A DNA stretch of 64,000 nt from positions 9,612,293 through 9,676,292 of the forward strand of contig CM039210.1 in assembly GCA_008360975.2 (NCBI GenBank). Reading direction: 5' to 3'. Each line of letters begins with the position of its first letter. The stretch's first letter is position 1. Positions 24,273-35,704 of the stretch are shown in pieces. The notes beneath the pieces were generated by a model, which made no database searches, was not told where the DNA came from, and saw only the letters and a program-made list of their open reading frames with translations. The position numbers and the translations under genes are program-made. This DNA is from Lichenostomus cassidix (lineage: Eukaryota > Chordata > Aves > Passeriformes > Meliphagidae).

Positions 24273-24953
24273 TTTGTCGTGATCCGCACCCCCCAAGCTG
24301 CCAACACATCCCGTCCCCAGAGGTTCACTGGAGCTGGAGTGACATAAGGCCGAATGGAGGCCGTGTGTCCCTCTGGATCCTTCACCAACACAGGTCGCTT
24401 ACTCAATCGACTCTGCGTTGTTCCCCCCAACCCCGTGACATTCAGTCCCACTGGGCACAAAGGCCACGTAGGAGGCCACGAAGCGGCGGAAAGGATCGTT
24501 GCATCAGCACCTGTATCGATCAAACCTCGGACTCGAACTCGATGCGGACGTGCTTTCGGCATGATGAGGGTACATGTCATCTGTGGTGACTCATTGGAGA
24601 TAGATGCAGCCCAGTAGACCTGCGGAAGTCCTGGCAGTTCAGTGCCGTCACCTCTGCCAGCTTGCTGGTCTACCCTGGGAACAGAAGACTCACAAGGCAA
24701 CAAGTGAGCAAGACAAGTGTGCGCAGGAATGGTGACAGGAGGATCAGGAGTGGAAACCGTAGCGTGAATTTGGCCCTTGAAACCAGCATCTATGTACTCT
24801 GGAAGAACCAGGATTCCTTGGCTGGTGGCCTCAGGCCCTGCCATGAGCAGTGCACTGGTCCCCTGATCCAGGGAACCATCCACCTCCAAGGGAACCCTGT
24901 GGGCATCGTCAGATTCTAAGACGACTGTTGCTGCGGTGTAGGCGTTGACTCAG
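24266..24953 (-). pseudogene. pro of the beta-like provirus (dUTPase-like segment and protease)
   Basis: This frame lies -1 relative to gag and +1 relative to pol. Its N-terminal part contains a dUTPase-like segment (GILVLPEYIDAGFKGQIHAT, about 24810-24750, then a PAHTCLAHLLP stretch), as in betaretroviruses. Its C-terminal part is an aspartic protease with LIDTGADATIL (about 24530-24495) and a GRDVLAAWG flap/dimer end. It ends with TGA at 24266-24268, just after the slippery heptamer. The frame itself is open from the gag overlap to that stop. It is classed as a pseudogene because the parent gag is broken. Confidence 0.85.
24269..24275 (-). promoter_or_regulatory. candidate -1 frameshift site, pro to pol
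   Basis: In the pro frame the minus strand reads A-AAT-TTT directly before the pro stop TGA. AAAUUUU fits the X-XXY-YYZ rule and is the type used at the pro-pol junction of some betaretroviruses. Slipping back by one base enters the pol frame. Confidence 0.8.
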
Positions 24954-27805
24954 GCTGAGCCTTTGGTGCCTCCTCCACATTGATCGGGTAAGCCTGGGCC
25001 ATCACCTTGTTCTGGGGGAACTGTTGTGATGGGGGGCAAATCCCCCTTTTTGCACCCCTCATCACGTTTCCCGACAGGGGTCGACCATCTACATGGTACT
25101 GTGACCTGCAGTAGTCTGAAGTGTGACCTGGCCTACCACACCTCTTACACTGAGGAGTCTCGGTCCCTGAATTTCCCTTCTTCCCGGAATTATCTTTCTG
25201 TTTGGATTTGACCCGTTTCTGTTTGTTCCCAGATTTGGGCTGTTTTTTATCCTGATCAGTGGGTCCCTGATCTGAGGACAAAAATGCAGCCAAGGCGATT
25301 TTTCCCTCATTTTCTGACTGCACCCTGGTGCAAGCTCGCATCATCTCCTGCAGAGAAGGATCCCCCGGTAGGGCATTGATGATCCTTCTACATTCATCAT
25401 TGGCATTGTCTCTTGCCAGATGTTTCATCAGGATCTGTCTCGTGGACGAATCATCAACCTGCTTTTCCAAAGCTGCTGCCAGCTTTTCAAGAAATGACAT
25501 GTAAAGTTCAGATTGCCCCTGCCGTATCTGTGTATACCGTGTTTGCGGGGCAACTACCTCAATAGTTTTCAAAATGGCTCCCATACCGAGCTGTTGGGCT
25601 TGCTCCAGGATCCGAGGATCCCAGGCAGCTTGAACGTTGGGGTTAGTATAAGGTCCCTTACCCATGAGGACCTCAGCCCCAATCAAGCGCCTAGGATCCT
25701 CGGCAGGCAAGGACGCATTTTTTCTCACCTGTTCCTCAACCATCGCTTTCCAATTGTCCTCAAAAGCGCTGTACTGCATGGGGTGAAACAGCACCTGAGC
25801 AAGGTACATAATATCAAAAGGAGCAAGCAAATCACTATTTATCACTCTAAGAAGTTGCATCACCATGGGAGAAGACAAACCAACTGTCGCCACTTTGGTT
25901 GCCAAGTCGTTTGTGACGCGCCATGCGATGGTGGAGTGGCTGTTCCTCGTGTCCATGGCATCTGGGCCAGGCACATACACAGGAAAAGCCTGAACCTCCC
26001 CTTGCGGGAAGCCACCACCATCCGAACCTGCCACAGCAGATTCGCATCCCTCCCTCTGTTTGGGCAGCCCAATCTTCCCTATAAGTTCCCAGTCCCCCGC
26101 CTCCAGTGCACCCTGCTTGACTGTCTCCCAGAACTGCATGGAGTCACGTGGGCGAAAAATCCCCACGCCATTGCGGCGTCTTCAAGGATTAGACAGGACC
26201 CAATGCCCCTTCTTTTTCACCACCCGCGCGAGCCTCCGCCCAGGAGGAAGAATACCTTCCTCATCACTGTCGGAGTCGTCCGAGCAGGGCTCGCAACCAG
26301 CACTCCCCATCACAAAGGACGGAGGCTGGCCAGAGGCAGCGCCCACGCTAAGAAACTGCGCGGCGACCGAGGTGGGGGAGGGGCAGGAAGACACCAGCGC
26401 GTCGCCAGGCGCGCTCGCCAAGCCCGCCGGCACAGCACCAGCACGCTGCGCCAGGGCCTCACTTGCCACAGAACCCGGCAGAGGAACCGGCACCTGCCCA
26501 GGGCCAAAGCGTCCCCGCGCCGCTGGCACCAGACCGGCCACCGGGCCGCCAGGAAGTCCAGACCCCATCTGGGGACCCGGGGGATGGACTCCTGGGCCAG
26601 CCCCACACGGACCGTGGGCCCTGCAGGAACAGACCTCCATCCGCTGCCGAATTTCAGCCACTTCGGCCAGTAAATCATGGAAAAACGAAAGCGGAGGAAA
26701 AACCGCCGCGTCCCCCGAGCCGCAGGGGAGCCGGGCTTGCCCCGCACCAGCGGGAACGCCAATCAAAGCCTCCGCAGCGGAAGCACCGCCTGCCGGCGGC
26801 TTCCCGTCCGGCCCCACGACCGCCCCGGGGAGCGACCCCGGCCGTGAGACACCAGCCGCAGCCAGCTGCCGAGCCGGCGCTGGCTCGCACGGCCCCGACG
26901 CCACGGAATCTGCCGCACCCGCAACCACCGCAGCCTGGGACCGCGCCGGTGCCATGCCAGCCGTGCTCGGCAAAACGCCGGCACCTCCCGAGCCAGCCGC
27001 CACCAGCACGGAAACCCCCGCGCCGGCCGAAACCACCAGCAGATCCGGAACCGGAACCCCCGCAGCCGCAAGGGGCTGGCAGGCAGCCAGAGCGAGCAGC
27101 TGCGACTCCCGGTCCTCCGCAGCACTCCCCACCCCCACCCCGCCAGCCCCCGCCGCGCATCCCGGCTGCCCGTGGGGGAGGGGCAGCCCGGCGCCATTCC
27201 GCAGGGGCGGGGGGGTTCTGAGGCTGCGCACTCCACGGCGGCAAGGGCGGGGGGACCTGCGCGGCTGCTGCGTCAGAGCCGGCCCGCGGTCCTCCATTCT
27301 TCAGCAACCCGGCCAGCTGCTCTGTCGGGTGGACATAAGTGCGCTTGGGCAGATCAGCTGGAGAAACATACTGAGGCCTCGCGGCAGCATCCGCCGCCAG
27401 GGACGGGACGTCAGAATCCGTCTGGGTCGGCGCGTCCTTCACGCTCCGCCCCACGGCCGAGAGCAGGGGTCCCCCGTCTGTAGAAGCCCACAACTCCGAG
27501 CCACAGAACGCTTGCCCTTCCAAAGCGTCCCAAATGTCTCTCCAAACCCCATGGAAGCGGACCATAGACCTGTCTCCCCGCATCCACTCCATGGCCAGAG
27601 CGCGGCCGACCACGAACCAAAACTCACAGTCCAGCGCCACATCCCAAACGGCCTGGGACATGTGGCCCGTGACCCACTCCAACAAGGCCCGAGCGACCTG
27701 CGCCGACCGATCGGACGCAGGGCCATCCTCAGAGACCTCCAGAAAGGCCCGCAAGAGCCCATCCGCAGGAACGGGGGGGTCCATGTCCGTATCAGAATCA
27801 GCCAT
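24916..27805 (-). pseudogene. gag pseudogene of the beta-like provirus
   Basis: It starts at 27805 with MADSDTDMDPP and a matrix-like helical domain (to about 27400). A very GC-rich Ala/Pro/Gly linker follows (about 27300-26300), ending in an acidic patch (SDDSDSDEE). The capsid has a major homology region with QGxxExxxxFxxxL character (about 25520-25480). The nucleocapsid shows one CxxCxxxGHTxxxxC knuckle (about 25160-25120). The total of about 960 codons exceeds the usual 590-660 of beta gag. Two lesions are seen: the start domain is in a different frame from the rest (a shift somewhere in 26675-27297, perhaps at the G-run near 27205-27215), and there is one TGA near 26178 that could have arisen from CGA. 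It ends with TAG at 24916-24918. Confidence 0.85.
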
Positions 27806-27875
27806 GCCTCAGGGCAGGCAGGGGGGAGATCCGGGCCCCAGGGCAAGACTGCCGCGTACCTGCAACTGCACGCAG

Positions 27876-27893
27876 TACACGTCGGGGTCACCA
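27876..27893 (-). promoter_or_regulatory. primer-binding site, tRNA-Trp type
   Basis: Two bases inside the 5' LTR the minus strand reads TGGTGACCCCGACGTGTA. This agrees at about 16 of 18 positions with the tRNA-Trp primer site known from avian retroviruses. Confidence 0.9.
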
Positions 27894-27895
27894 GA

Positions 27896-28153
27896 TGTCG
27901 CTGTTGAGCAGAGCAGAGTAAAGAAGTCAGTTCTCAGTGGCAAGAAGGAATGACCTTTATTGTTTTGATTTCATCATATATATAGAGTTTTCAAAAGTCA
28001 CCCAGATTGGTCGGTCAGAAACCTTCCCCTAGGCGTGACTGGCCAGGCCTGCACTGTCCAAGTCTTGGGACACTGTTCCAATAACATCCAAACTTTATCT
28101 TTATTTATAAAACACAAAAGGAATTCTCATGGGAAAAGCCTGTGCTAGCCACA
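27896..28153 (-). repeat. 5' LTR of the beta-like provirus
   Basis: This 258-bp LTR is bounded on the plus strand by TGTCGCTG and AGCCACA. The minus strand contains 'aataaagg' as a polyadenylation signal and a 'tctatatatatga' TATA-like segment upstream of it. Confidence 0.9.
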
Positions 28154-28677
28154 CTTTGTGTCTGTGCTCATACGTCTGTCTCTGTACACATGCTGCTCTG
28201 TCTCTCCCCTCCTGTCCACATGCCTGTCTCTCCATCTGTGTGCACATACCTCTTTCTTGCTCTGTGTCTGAACATGTGCATGTCTCTCTGCATCTGTCTC
28301 TTCCTCTGCAACTGCACATGCATCTTGGTGTCTATATGTACACCCATTTTTGCGTGTGTGCACGCCCCTGCCTCTTTTTCTTCCTCGGATTTTGCTCATG
28401 CCTTTGTCTTTCTTCCTTTGCATCTGTGTATGCATGTGCCTGTCTTGACCTGTTTCTCTCTGCATCTGTGCCCGCCTACATATATCTTCCTCCATGTTTA
28501 CCCATGTGAGTGTCTCTCAGCTACTCTTCCTCTGTATCTGTGCATGCATGCATTTCTCTGTCCCTGTTTCTCTCCATCTCTCTCTGCATCTGTGTGCATG
28601 TGGATTTCTCTGTTTTTCTGTGTCTGTGTGCACACACCTCTTTCTCTTCCTCTGCATCTGTGCATATGCTTCTCACT
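28154..28677. repeat. C/T-rich minisatellite, block 3, right part
   Basis: It continues block 3 after the provirus, starting with the duplicated CTTTGTG. It is followed immediately by a CR1. Confidence 0.85.
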
Positions 28678-29471
28678 TGAGAGGTGGGCCTGTGCGAACC
28701 TCATCAAGTTCAACAAGGCCAAGTGAAAGGTTCTGCACGTGGGTCAGGGCAATCCCAAGCACAAGTACAGACTGGAAGGAGAATGGATTGAGACCAGCCC
28801 TGGGGAGAAAGACTTGGGGGTATTGGTGGACAAAAAGCTCAATATGTCTCGGCAATGTGCCCTTGCAGTCCAGAAAGCCTACTGCATCCTGGGCTGCATC
28901 AAAAGAAGTGTGACCAGCAGGTCGAGGGAGGTGAATCTCCCCCTCTACTCTGCTCTTGTGAGATTCCACCTAGAGTGTTGCATCCAGGTCTGGGACCCCC
29001 AACATAATAAAGACATAGACCTGTTGGAAGGTGTCCAGAGGAGTTCCAGGAAAATGTTCAGAGGGCTGGAACACGTCTCCTGTGAAAACAGGCTGAGAGA
29101 CTTGGGACTGTTCAGCCTGGAGAGGAGAAGGCTCCAGGGAGACCTTATAGCTAAAGGGGGCCTACAGGAAGGCTGGAGAGGGACTTTTAACAAGGGCGTG
29201 CAGTGATAGGACAAAGGGGAATGGGTTTAAACTGAAAAAGGGTAGTTTTATATTAGATATTAGAAATTCTTTAATATGAGGGTGATGTGGCACTGGAACA
29301 GATTATCCAGAGAAATTGTGGCTGCCCCGTTGCTGGAAGTGTTCAAGGCCAGGTTGGATGGAGCCCTCAGCAACCTGGTCTAATGGAAGGTGTCCCTGCC
29401 CATGGCAGGGGGATTGTAACTAGATGATCTTTAAGGTCCCTTCCAACCCTAACCATTCTATGATTCTATGA
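28678..29471 (+). mobile_element. CR1 LINE, 3' part
   Basis: It begins with 'aacctcatcaagttcaacaag' and includes the ORF2 C-terminus (GVLVDKKLNMSRQCALAVQKA, SALVRFHLECC, FSLERRRLQGD). The tail ends near 'attctatgattctatg' at about 29470. The reading frame is open for about 155 codons but 5'-truncated. Confidence 0.92.
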
Positions 29472-29920
29472 AGTCAAGCAGTGAAGTTTAATGCTTGAGA
29501 ACTGTATCTAATAAATACTATTGTTTACTTAAGAGAATTGATACTTATTTTTTAAAAGCTAATATTGAGTTGCACTTTTAATGGTCAGAAACAAAATGAA
29601 TGCCAGATATTCTGGTGACTGACTAAAAAAGCAGTTGAATGAATGCAAATTTGGAATCTTGTTTCTGGATGTGTAGAGCTGGAAGTAAAACTGAGCACCC
29701 CCATGAAGTGAGTTTCTATTTTCCCTATTTCCACCTTAATTTCTTCGAGTACAAGCTTTACTGACTCAGTATATTTTGGACATGTAATTTCACAGAGTAG
29801 ACATCTGCTTTTACAGTAAACTGTCTCTGGGTGATGCCTTCATAGTTCAGTTTTTGCTCCAGAGCTTATGGCTCCCCTCAAAACATGGACATGAGCAGAA
29901 CTTTTAAGGCTAGTTATATT
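29472..29920. other. unassigned AT-rich sequence
   Basis: No gene or recognised repeat is seen between two CR1 copies. Confidence 0.4.
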
Positions 29921-32345
29921 CACAGAGTCATAGAATGTTTTGGGTTGGAAAGGACCTTCAGATCTTCAACTCCTTTGCCATGAGCAGGGACATCTTTCCC
30001 TAAATTAGGTTGCTCAAAGCCCTGTCCAACCTGACTTTGAACACTTCTTATGATGGGGCATCCACAACTTCTTTGGCCAGCCTGTTTCAGTGTCTCACCA
30101 TCCTTATCATAAAGAATTTCTTCCTTATGTCCAATCTAAATCTACCCTCTTTCAGTTTAAAACTATCACCCTTGGTCATGTCACTACAGGCCCTGGCAAA
30201 AAGCCTTTCTCTGTATTTCTTATAAGACCCGTTTATATACTTAAAGGCTGCAATAAGATCTGCCTCTAGTCTTCTATTCTCTAGCTGGACAACCCCAACT
30301 CTTCCAGCCTTTCTTCGCAGGAGAGATGTTCCATCCCTCGATCATTTTTGGGGCCCTCTCTGGACTTGCTCCAACAGGTCCATGTCTTTATTCTGCTGGA
30401 GGCCCCAGAGAATGAACTGCACCATTCAGCTTGGTGTCATCTGAAAACTTGCTGAGGGTGCACTTAATCCCACTGTCTATCTTAGTGATGAAGATATGAA
30501 ACAATACTGGTTCTAGTATGGACTGTTGAGGGACACCACTCATTATTGATTTCTACTTGGACACTAAGCCACTGAGTAAAAGTCCTTAGATGCAGCCATC
30601 CAGCCAATTCTTTATCCATCTAACAGTCTATCTGTCAAACCCAATTTATAGTCCAGAATGTTGTAGGGGACTATATCAAAGGCCTTGTGTTGTGGTTTAG
30701 GAATGGTGCTCCCCAATTCAGTGCCCCCACCAAGACTCTCCAAACCACATGCCGCTCTCTCTCATTCCCCTGCTTTCTTCTCCTCCTCTGCCCTGCGGCA
30801 TGATGGAGAGGAGAATTGGAGGCACAAAAGGTAAAGATCATGGGTTGAGATAAGAACAATTTACTGGAAACAGCAATAAGATAAGAAAATAATCAGTAAT
30901 AGCAACAATACTAATGACAGAGGGTACAAGAAAGAAATTATTCAAACAGCAAACCCTCCAGCAATAGACAATACTGGACAGCTGCCTCTGCTGCATTTAC
31001 TTGACCAGACTGGAGCCCCTTCTCCCCAGATGAGAGTCCCTTTCCCCCACCCCAGGCAATGCTGTAAGGTGTATGGAATAACCTCTGGGCCCTAGCCATG
31101 CCCCCTCCTGACTACTACAAAAATTAACCCTGTCCTGGCCAGAACAAGGACACCTTACAGAAGCCTGGGTAGATGACATCTGTAGCTTTTTCCTTATCCA
31201 CCAATGCAGTCATTCCATCATAGAAGATCACTAGATTAGTCAGGCATGAGACCCCCTTGGTGGAGCCATGTTCGCTGTCTCCAATGACTTCCTTGTCTTC
31301 CACATATTTTGGCATATCTTCCAGGAGGATATGTTCCATGATCTTACAATAGGTGAAGCTGACTGATTGAGTAGTTCCCAGGGTTCTCCTTATTACCCTT
31401 TTTAAAAATGAGTACATTTTCTTCTTTTTCTGGCCAACATACTGTAAAAGCCCTTCTTTTTATTCTTGCCAAATTCAGCTCCAACTGTGCCTTAGATTTC
31501 CTGATCCAATCCCTAGACACCCTGGCAGCATCCCTATGTTCTTCCCACGGTACATTTCCTTCTACAGTTTAGCTTGAACAGGAGTTCCTTACTCAGCCAT
31601 GCTAGTGTCCTGCCTTCCTTGCCTGATTTCTTACACATGAGGATTAAGAGCTCTTGCACTCTAAGAAAAATGTCCTTAAAGAGCTGCCAGTTCTGTTCAG
31701 CTCCTTTACTTCCGAGGGCAGTTTCCCTTGGGGTCCCATCCACTAATTCCTTAAACAACTAAAAGTTCACTGTCAGGGTCTTGACTTTACACTTTGTCTG
31801 GCCCATATCCCTCAAGATTGTGAATTCCATCAGGGCATCGTCACTGCAGCCCAGGCTTCCTCCAATACTGACCTCTGCAGTAAATCTGTGTTGGTGAGCA
31901 ACAGGTCTAGTAACACTTCTTCACTAGTTGGGCTGTCTATTACCTGGATTAAGAAATTTTCCTCAGTGCCCTCCAGTAGCTTGCTGTCCTGCTTTTCCAG
32001 GAGGTGTCAGGGTGATTGAAGTCCTCCATCAGGATCAGAGCCTGTGAGTGTGATGCTTCCTGTATTTGAAGTAATAATGTTTCTTCAACAGGGTCCCCTT
32101 GATCAGGCAGCCTGTAGTAAACACCAGCCATGAGGTTTCCTTTGTTTTCTTGGTCCCTAATTTTTGCCCATAAACTCTCAACCTATCCATCAGTGTTTTT
32201 CAAAGACCGCTCAGTGCAATCAACCACTTTCTTTACACAGAGGGCAACCCCCCTCCCTTGCTACCTGTCCCTTCTGAAAATCACTAATATGTGTTTTCTC
32301 ATGGCACTGGTTCTAACGTGGGTGGGTAGTTTGACCAACTTTGTG
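29921..32345 (-). mobile_element. CR1 LINE, interrupted by a solo LTR
   Basis: The CR1 3' end is at 29921 ('gagtcatagaatgttttggg'). The minus-strand ORF2 remnants run to about 32345 and include RT segments and an endonuclease-like MEDFNHPDTSW box near 32020. The element is split at 30688-31152 by an ERVL-type solo LTR. Confidence 0.85.
30688..31152 (-). mobile_element. ERVL-type solo LTR
   Basis: It is the reverse complement of the family at 46698-47141 and of the ERVL provirus LTRs (TGTCC start, GGACAG, GTTAATTTTTG). The flanks are CCTTG and CCTTA, a 5-bp duplication with one change, within the CR1 word 'ggccttacag'. Confidence 0.8.
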
Positions 32346-32389
32346 TGATCAGCTTCTCCTGGACTCTGTCCATTACTCATGTGCTCTTC

Positions 32390-32468
32390 AGCTTCCACCC
32401 CCAGAACATTGTGTCTGTTACAGTGTCTCACCATCCTCATTGTAAAAAATTACTTCCTTATATCTAGT
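32390..32468 (-). mobile_element. CR1 LINE 3' region, left of provirus 3
   Basis: 'gtgtctcaccatcctcattg' and 'ttacttccttatatctag' are reversed CR1 3' sequence. They continue after the provirus at 37657. Confidence 0.75.
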
Positions 32469-32971
32469 TGTTGAGTAATATATCTGAGCCAGGTAGCTTA
32501 CTTTGCAAACTGAAGATTGAGCTCTGGGTGGGAGCCCGAGACAAGAGGCCATGAACTGCCAACCCTCTGGTTAACAAAGGGCACGAAAACTGGTGGTGAC
32601 AGCAAGGTGAATGGACAGAGAGAGACACAGCAGGACCAGAGGACTCTGGAGAAAGAGCGAGACTTAGACTGTGGGGGTATAAAAGCCCAGGGGTTCCTTT
32701 GTTGGGGGTCTCTCCTTGGAGGCACCAGCTCAGGTTGTTTCTATGCCATGAATAAATGGCTTTATGGAATGAAACAGCTGAGACTCTGCTCTGGGAAACC
32801 TGGTCTGACTATGTGAGAGTGGTGTGGTAGGGAGTCAAGCGGGGCACCTGTCAGCTCACTGGAGCCACCCACTGTGAAGGGGCTTCTGTCCCAGCAGTTA
32901 AAGTCTCTGGCATTGGGAGTGTGACTGTCAGAGAATCTCATGAATGGTTAGACCAAGAAGTTTCCTTAGCA
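32469..32971 (+). repeat. 5' LTR of provirus 3
   Basis: It contains a TATA box in 'gggggtataaaagccc' (about 32676) and a polyadenylation signal in 'catgaataaatggc' (about 32747). It ends CCTTAGCA. Confidence 0.9.
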
Positions 32972-32974
32972 GTT

Positions 32975-32992
32975 TGGTGACCCAGAGGGGAC
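32975..32992 (+). promoter_or_regulatory. primer-binding site of provirus 3
   Basis: TGGTGACCC, three bases inside the LTR, agrees with the first nine positions of a tRNA-Trp site. The rest (AGAGGGGAC) does not. Confidence 0.6.
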
Positions 32993-33449
32993 CCTAGGTC
33001 ACTATCTTCGGAGCCTCCCATCTCCAAACATCTAACTGCTGGCACTGGGTGAGTTCACCTGGGATCTTTGGAGCAGGGAGGAGCCAAAGAGTGTGTGTTA
33101 AAATCCTATGAGCAGATTCTGTATAAATTATAAGGGAGGATTTGAGTGTTTCCATTAGTGTGGCATTTTGTGCAGATTTGCTGAAATTATTGGTAATGGG
33201 TCTAGAACAGGTGCCCAGCCTGAGCAGTGTGAGGCATACATAGAGGAGATATGGAGTCCTCCATAAGGTGTGAGGTGGGGGACTTGAGTCTTGAGTCTCT
33301 CCTACAACACAGAAGGGTTTTGAACACCCATGCAGGGATAGGTTTGTGTTCCTTGTACCACACAGGGAGAGGTACAGTCCCTCAGTGCACACAGAAGGGG
33401 GGGTTGAAGTCCCTATTAAGCATATAAAAAGGGGTTTCAAGTTTCTTGT

Positions 33450-35700
33450 AGTGTTTGAAATGATGGAAAATAAACCTGATGTAGATTTGGGGATGCCCTT
33501 GGCCGAGGTTGTGCAAAATTAGGATTAATTGTTCAGTACAGCAGAATTTTGCAAGAACCGTGCAATAATGTGCCAGGAAAATTGGCCAGCTATAACCTGG
33601 TCTGCTCGCTCAGCAGGGCAATGGCCATCACAAAACTTTAATGACACACTTGCAGTTAGTGTCTTTGTTAACCAGGTAGCCCCTGACATCAGGAGATATT
33701 TTAAGAAGCATATGCCATTGTGGCAGGAACCAGTACAGATGGGGGACTGTTGGTCTTAGCGCAGCCCCTATGTGTTAAAACAAAGAATGCCACCTGCTGT
33801 GAGACAGGACCCTATTTCCCTGGAAGCAAAGAAGAGGATCCAGTAGTAGACAGACCAATACTTAGCCCAAGGGATTTTGAATCATTCCATTAGATGAAAA
33901 AAGTCAACCTTCGTTTGCCTTCACCTGGAAAAGACAGCAACTGACTTGGACATGCCTTCCCCAAGGATTTGACAGATCCCCTAACATTTTTTCCACAAAT
34001 ATTGGGGGTTGATTTAAAGGGTATGAAATTACCATGCAAATCAGGTTTTGTATAGAGTGTAGATGATTTGTTATTCGCAAGTAGTGATGAGAATGCCTTT
34101 ATATTAGACACTATACATTTATGCATTGCTCTAGTGAAAAGGGGACACCTTGCATCTCCATCCAAACTTCACCTGGGTCAGAAAAAAGTTAAATATTTAG
34201 GCTTTTTTATTGGAAAATGGCTACAGAAAATAGATCTGGAAAGAACAGAGGCCATAATTAAGTTCCCACATCCAGTCCAAAAAAAGGAGGTACAAGGTTT
34301 TCTCAGGAGCTGTGGGATTTTGTTGGCCATGGATTCCTAGGTTAGGGGAACTAAGTTTCTGGCTGAGGCAACCAAGAACAAAGAGACCATTGCATGGGGT
34401 CCAGAGAGGGAACAACCTTTTAAAGCTATAAAAGACACTTTAGCATCTTCTCCTGCTCTTGGGCTCCCAGATCCTTCAATCTGTATGTACATGAACATAA
34501 AAGAATAGCCAGGGGAGTGGTAACACAGAATTTAGGACCCCATCAGAGACTGGTTGCATATTACTCAATTCAACTAGATCCAGTTGCAGCAGGAGCACCA
34601 GGCTGTATTCAGTCAGTGGTAGCAGCAGCAACAATATTAGAAAAGAGCTGCCCCCTTATCCTGAGACATCCTGTAACAATCCATGTCCCCCATGAAGTGG
34701 AAATACTGGTGAGACAGTGTGCAACTGAAGCTTTAATGCCACAACAGGCATGTGGATATGAACTTATCTTTCTAATAGCAGATAATGTAATCTTAAAAGA
34801 TGTCACACCTTGAATTCAGCAAGCCTAATGCCTCTACCTGATGATTCCGAACATCATCAATGTGAGCAAATTATGCGTATCCCAAGTAAACTATGGACTG
34901 ATTTAACCGATGTCTGCTCAGATAATCCAGATCCAGTTCTATTTGCAGATGCTCATCCTACTACCCGCAAGGCCAGCAATAGTCTGGGCGTGCTGTGGTG
35001 AGTCAGGGACAGGTAATAGAAGCACAACCACTCCCAGCAAGGGTGAGTGCACAAGGAGCAGAACTAGTAGCTTTGCACATCTGGGAAAAGGGAAACAAGT
35101 TAACCTCTATCCAAATCAGACAGAGGTGCTCATTTTACAGTGAATATAATTGAACATCTGTATGAGACTTTGAGGATAGAGAGAAAATTACATACAGTGT
35201 ATTGCCCACAATCTTCAGGTTAAGTAGAAAGGATGAATGGAACATTAAATAAAACATTGCAAAAATATGTACATGCACTAATCTGAAATTGCTAGAAGCC
35301 CTAAATTTGGCTCTGTGGGATGTTTGGAATACTCTGAGACAACCCATAGGACTAACACCAGGAGAAATTCTTTTTGGGAGACACTTAGGTATACCAGGGA
35401 CTTATCCCAGCTAAGACCAGCCTGTTGGATGAAGATGAATGCTTGACCTAGTATGCTATATATATGCAGAAAAGGTTCAAAGGGCAGAGAAAGTATACAC
35501 AATGGTATCAGCCCACACCACCTGAAATACAAGTATATGATATACAACCTGAACTGGTGATCAAGATATTCTTACAAAAATACAAATTGAAACCTAAATG
35601 GGAGGGATCATTTACTGTCTTACTGTGTCTTATTTTGCTGTTAAAGTTTTGGGTAAGGATAACTGTGTCACCAAATGGAATGAAAGAAACTTATCCAACA
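33450..35700 (+). pseudogene. gag-pol remnants of provirus 3
   Basis: Plus-strand fragments appear in order. A capsid-like gag piece is at 33529-33759 (a VNQVAPDIRRYFKKH stretch). RT is at about 33890-34320, with the catalytic box reading SVDDLL and then LGQKKVKYLGF and FPHPVQKKEVQGFL. A connection/RNase H region is at about 34380-35020, and integrase pieces are at about 35140-35460, including an AGEILFG-like end ('ggagaaattctttttggg'). A C-terminal KWEGSF block is near 35598. Stops and frameshifts are frequent and several segments are missing. Confidence 0.75.
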
Positions 35701-35704
35701 CCAA

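Larger units (their letters stand above)
20114..28153 (-). mobile_element. class II (beta-like) endogenous retrovirus without env
   Basis: The provirus has short LTRs (27896-28153, 258 bp; the partner at 20114-21262 is split by a solo LTR) and a CTTTGTG duplication at 20107-20113 and 28154-28160. The order on the minus strand is LTR, tRNA-Trp-type primer site, gag, pro (with a dUTPase-like segment), pol, polypurine tract, LTR. Gag, pro and pol occupy three successive -1 frames, which is betaretroviral. Only about 300 bp separate the integrase end from the polypurine tract, so env is absent. Few lesions are present (a few stops and one frameshift). Solo LTRs of the same family are at 40278-40542 and 44239-44865. 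Confidence 0.92.

Noticed and set aside
25513..26673. A 386-codon plus-strand open frame
   Set aside because: It is antisense to the capsid and linker of the same gag and has no recognisable domain.
26060..27907. A 615-codon plus-strand open frame rich in Pro/Ala/Arg
   Set aside because: It lies antisense to the beta-like gag in very GC-rich DNA where stops are rare. The minus strand carries clear retroviral domains.
28739..29206. A 155-codon open frame that could be read as a gene
   Set aside because: The sequence is the C-terminal end of CR1 ORF2 and is 5'-truncated.
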